64,000 bases of DNA from Gammaproteobacteria bacterium (lineage in GTDB: Bacteria; Pseudomonadota; Gammaproteobacteria; DSM-16500). Under the pieces are notes generated by a model, which worked only from the letters and a program-made list of their open reading frames with translations, was not told where the DNA came from and did not search any database. Positions 61,849 through 64,000 of the stretch are shown here, piece after piece. A program made the translations under genes and the position numbers. The stretch is taken from contig JABDCN010000004.1 of the NCBI GenBank assembly GCA_013288125.1, positions 1 to 64,000 of the forward strand, read 5' to 3'. Positions within the stretch are counted from its first letter, which is position 1; the number at the start of each line of letters is the position of its first letter.

Positions 61849-63279
61849 TCAATTCGTATTAACCGCTTCCTTCTTCCTCGGCAAATACAAATCCGTAATC
61901 GTTCCTTCAAATACTTCTGCTGCCATCACAATTGTTTCTGACAAAGTCGGATGCGGATGAATCGTCAGAGCAAGATCATCAACATCACAACCCATTTCAA
62001 TCGCCAATGCAATTTCACCCATTAACTCACCTGCATTAGGTCCAACAATCCCCGCACCAATCACACGATGTGATTCTTCATCAATCATTAATTTCGTTGA
62101 TCCTTCACTACGACCCAAACTCAACGAACGACCACTTGCTGCCCAAGGAAATACACCCTTGCCATATTTAATTCCTTTTGCTTTGGCTTCATTTTCAGTG
62201 ACACCGACCCATGCCACTTCTGGATCAGTATAAGCCACGCTAGGTATACATTTTGGATCAAAATAATGTTTAAATTCTGCGATCACTTCTGCCGCGACAC
62301 GTCCTTCTGGAATCGCTTTATGCGCCAACATCGGATTACCTGTGATATCACCTATCGCAAAAATATGAGGCACATTCGTATGTTGTTGCTTATCGACAGC
62401 TATAAATCCACGATCATCAACTCTCACGCCAGCTTTTGCTGCATCCAATTGGTCCCCATTCGGACGTCGTCCCACCGCACAAAGAATACGATCAAATTTT
62501 TCTGGTTGTTGTGGTGCATTTTCACCTTCGAATGTCACATATAATCCATCTTTTTTTGCTTCTACTTTTGTGACTTTTGTTTTTAAATAAATATTTTTAT
62601 ATTTTTGCTTGATGCGTTTATATAAAGGCATGACAACATCATTATCTGCACCAGGAATAATTTGATCCATTAATTCAACGACAGTAATTGCTGTGCCTAA
62701 TTCATGATAAACTGTCGCCATTTCTAATCCGATAATACCGCCGCCAATCACTAACATACTGCCTGGTATTTCATTTAATTCTAATGCACCTGTTGAATCT
62801 ATGATGCGTTCATCTTGAGGAAGAAAAGGCAAGCTCACAGGACGTGAACCAGCTGCAATAATCGCTTGTTGAAATTCAATGGTTTGTGTTTTTCCTTCCG
62901 ATGTCGTGACTGTGATGGCATTCGGAGAAGTGAATTTTCCTTCGCCATAAACAACTTCTACTTTGCGTTGTTTTGCTAACATACTAAGACCACCTGTTAG
63001 CTTTTTCACTACGCTATTTTTCCATTCACTTAATTTTTTAGCATCAATGCCTGGTTTACTGAATTGCACACCATGCGTTGACATTTCTTTTGCTTCATCG
63101 ATCACTTTAGCTGCATGCAATAAAGCTTTTGATGGAATACAACCCACATTGAGACACACACCGCCTATCGCATCTTTTTCGATTAACACAACTTTTTTAC
63201 CGAGGTCCGCTGCACGAAATGCTGCGGTATAACCGCCAGGACCACTACCTAATACAACAACTTCTGTTTGGATTGACAT
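61849..63279 (-). CDS. lpdA: Dihydrolipoamide dehydrogenase
   Basis: TEVVVLGSGPGGYTAAFRAADLGKKVVLIEKDAIGGVCLNVGCIPSKALLH; start corrected to 63279. Confidence 0.97.
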   Translation of the reverse strand: MSIQTEVVVLGSGPGGYTAAFRAADLGKKVVLIEKDAIGGVCLNVGCIPSKALLHAAKVIDEAKEMSTHGVQFSKPGIDAKKLSEWKNSVVKKLTGGLSMLAKQRKVEVVYGEGKFTSPNAITVTTSEGKTQTIEFQQAIIAAGSRPVSLPFLPQDERIIDSTGALELNEIPGSMLVIGGGIIGLEMATVYHELGTAITVVELMDQIIPGADNDVVMPLYKRIKQKYKNIYLKTKVTKVEAKKDGLYVTFEGENAPQQPEKFDRILCAVGRRPNGDQLDAAKAGVRVDDRGFIAVDKQQHTNVPHIFAIGDITGNPMLAHKAIPEGRVAAEVIAEFKHYFDPKCIPSVAYTDPEVAWVGVTENEAKAKGIKYGKGVFPWAASGRSLSLGRSEGSTKLMIDEESHRVIGAGIVGPNAGELMGEIALAIEMGCDVDDLALTIHPHPTLSETIVMAAEVFEGTITDLYLPRKKEAVNTN

Positions 63280-63305
63280 TTTAAATTCCTCTAAAGCATT
63301 AGAAT

Positions 63306-63368
63306 TCTGGATCCCGCGGACAAGCCGCGGGACGACGTTCTGGATCCCGCGCATAAAGCGCGGGACGA
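63306..63368. repeat. Family A repeat, two direct copies with covarying stems
   Basis: ctggatcccgcggacaagccgcgggacgac + ctggatcccgcgcataaagcgcgggacgac. Confidence 0.94.
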
Positions 63369-63382
63369 CGCATTTTTTTCTT

Positions 63383-64000
63383 TTACAACAATAAATTTCT
63401 AATATCAGACAACATGCCCGCAAGATAAGTAATAAAACGCGCGCCATCTGCGCCATCAATCACCCGATGATCATACGAAAGTGATAATGGTAAGATTAAA
63501 CGCGGCACAAATTCGCCTTGCTGATAAACCGGTTTGTATGATGATTTTGATATCCCTAAAATCGCCACTTCTGGATAATTAATAATGGGTGTAAAAGCCG
63601 TTCCACCAATGCCGCCTAAACTTGAAATCGAAAAACAACCGCCTTGCATATCACCAGGTGTTAATTGTTTATTACGCGCTTTCTCGCTGATTTCAGCTAA
63701 TTCTTTCGCTAAATCAATCAATCCTTTTTTATCAACATCACGCACAACAGGCACCACTAAACCATCTGGCGTATCAACTGCAACACCAACATGAATATAT
63801 TTTTTCATCACTAAATTTTCACCAGAAGCATCTAATGAAGCATTAAAATGCGGAAATATTTTTAACGAAGCCGCCACTGCTTTCATCACAAATACTAACG
63901 GTGTTAATTTTATTTTTTGTTTTTCAGATTCTGCTTTATGCGATTGACGAAAATTTTCTAACTCAGTGATATCCGCTTCGCCAAATTGTGTCACATGCGG
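63383..64000 (-). CDS. aceF: Dihydrolipoamide acetyltransferase E2, C-terminal part (5' end outside window)
   Basis: [28 protein letters not shown]; upstream of lpdA; frame runs to the window edge. Confidence 0.93.
   Translation of the reverse strand, partial: PHVTQFGEADITELENFRQSHKAESEKQKIKLTPLVFVMKAVAASLKIFPHFNASLDASGENLVMKKYIHVGVAVDTPDGLVVPVVRDVDKKGLIDLAKELAEISEKARNKQLTPGDMQGGCFSISSLGGIGGTAFTPIINYPEVAILGISKSSYKPVYQQGEFVPRLILPLSLSYDHRVIDGADGARFITYLAGMLSDIRNLLL

Noticed and set aside
63280-63459. N-terminal extension of lpdA translating family A repeats (VVPRFMRGIQNVVPRLVRGIQN)
   Set aside because: The LpdA fold begins at MSIQTEVVVLGSGPGG (63279); the extension covers palindromic repeats and overlaps the end of aceF.

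Overview
The window is a low-GC gammaproteobacterial chromosome segment. Gene order and eukaryote-like proteins (LRR, possible F-box-like) suggest a Legionellales/Coxiella-like, host-associated lineage; this is inference from content. Most of it is conserved housekeeping, largely on the minus strand: lpxD-fabZ-lpxA-lpxB, skp, bamA, cdsA-uppS-frr-pyrH-tsf-rpsB, map, sodB, cbpA/cbpM, clpB, tRNA-Lys, queE, tolQRA-tolB-pal-cpoB, ruvCAB, yebC, aspS, lysS, prfB, fadL, rimI, lpdA and aceF (cut by the window edge). The accessory layer holds the interest. (1) A ~469-bp element at 52385-52853: a DUF559 endonuclease-like gene fitted almost end to end between two ~52-54 bp inverted hairpin repeats. Gene-less inverted doublets of the same repeat occur at ~18.7 and ~61.6 kb and a solo unit at ~51.6 kb, which looks like an autonomous/non-autonomous mobile repeat system. 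(2) A 2697-aa modular protein (9717-17810) with SF1 helicase-like motifs, duplicated large C-terminal modules and Thr-rich tracts at the module boundaries, sitting where rseP and dxr usually lie. (3) Several families of near-perfect intergenic palindromes whose inner hairpins covary between copies. (4) A wHTH-nucleotidyltransferase/HEPN-like gene pair with two tandem 19-bp operator-like palindromes. (5) A degenerate GGDEF-EAL gene between tolA and tolB. (6) A FimT-like pseudopilin gene with tandem repeats over both its start and its stop. All calls come from reading the sequence and supplied ORF translations; no database searches were run.
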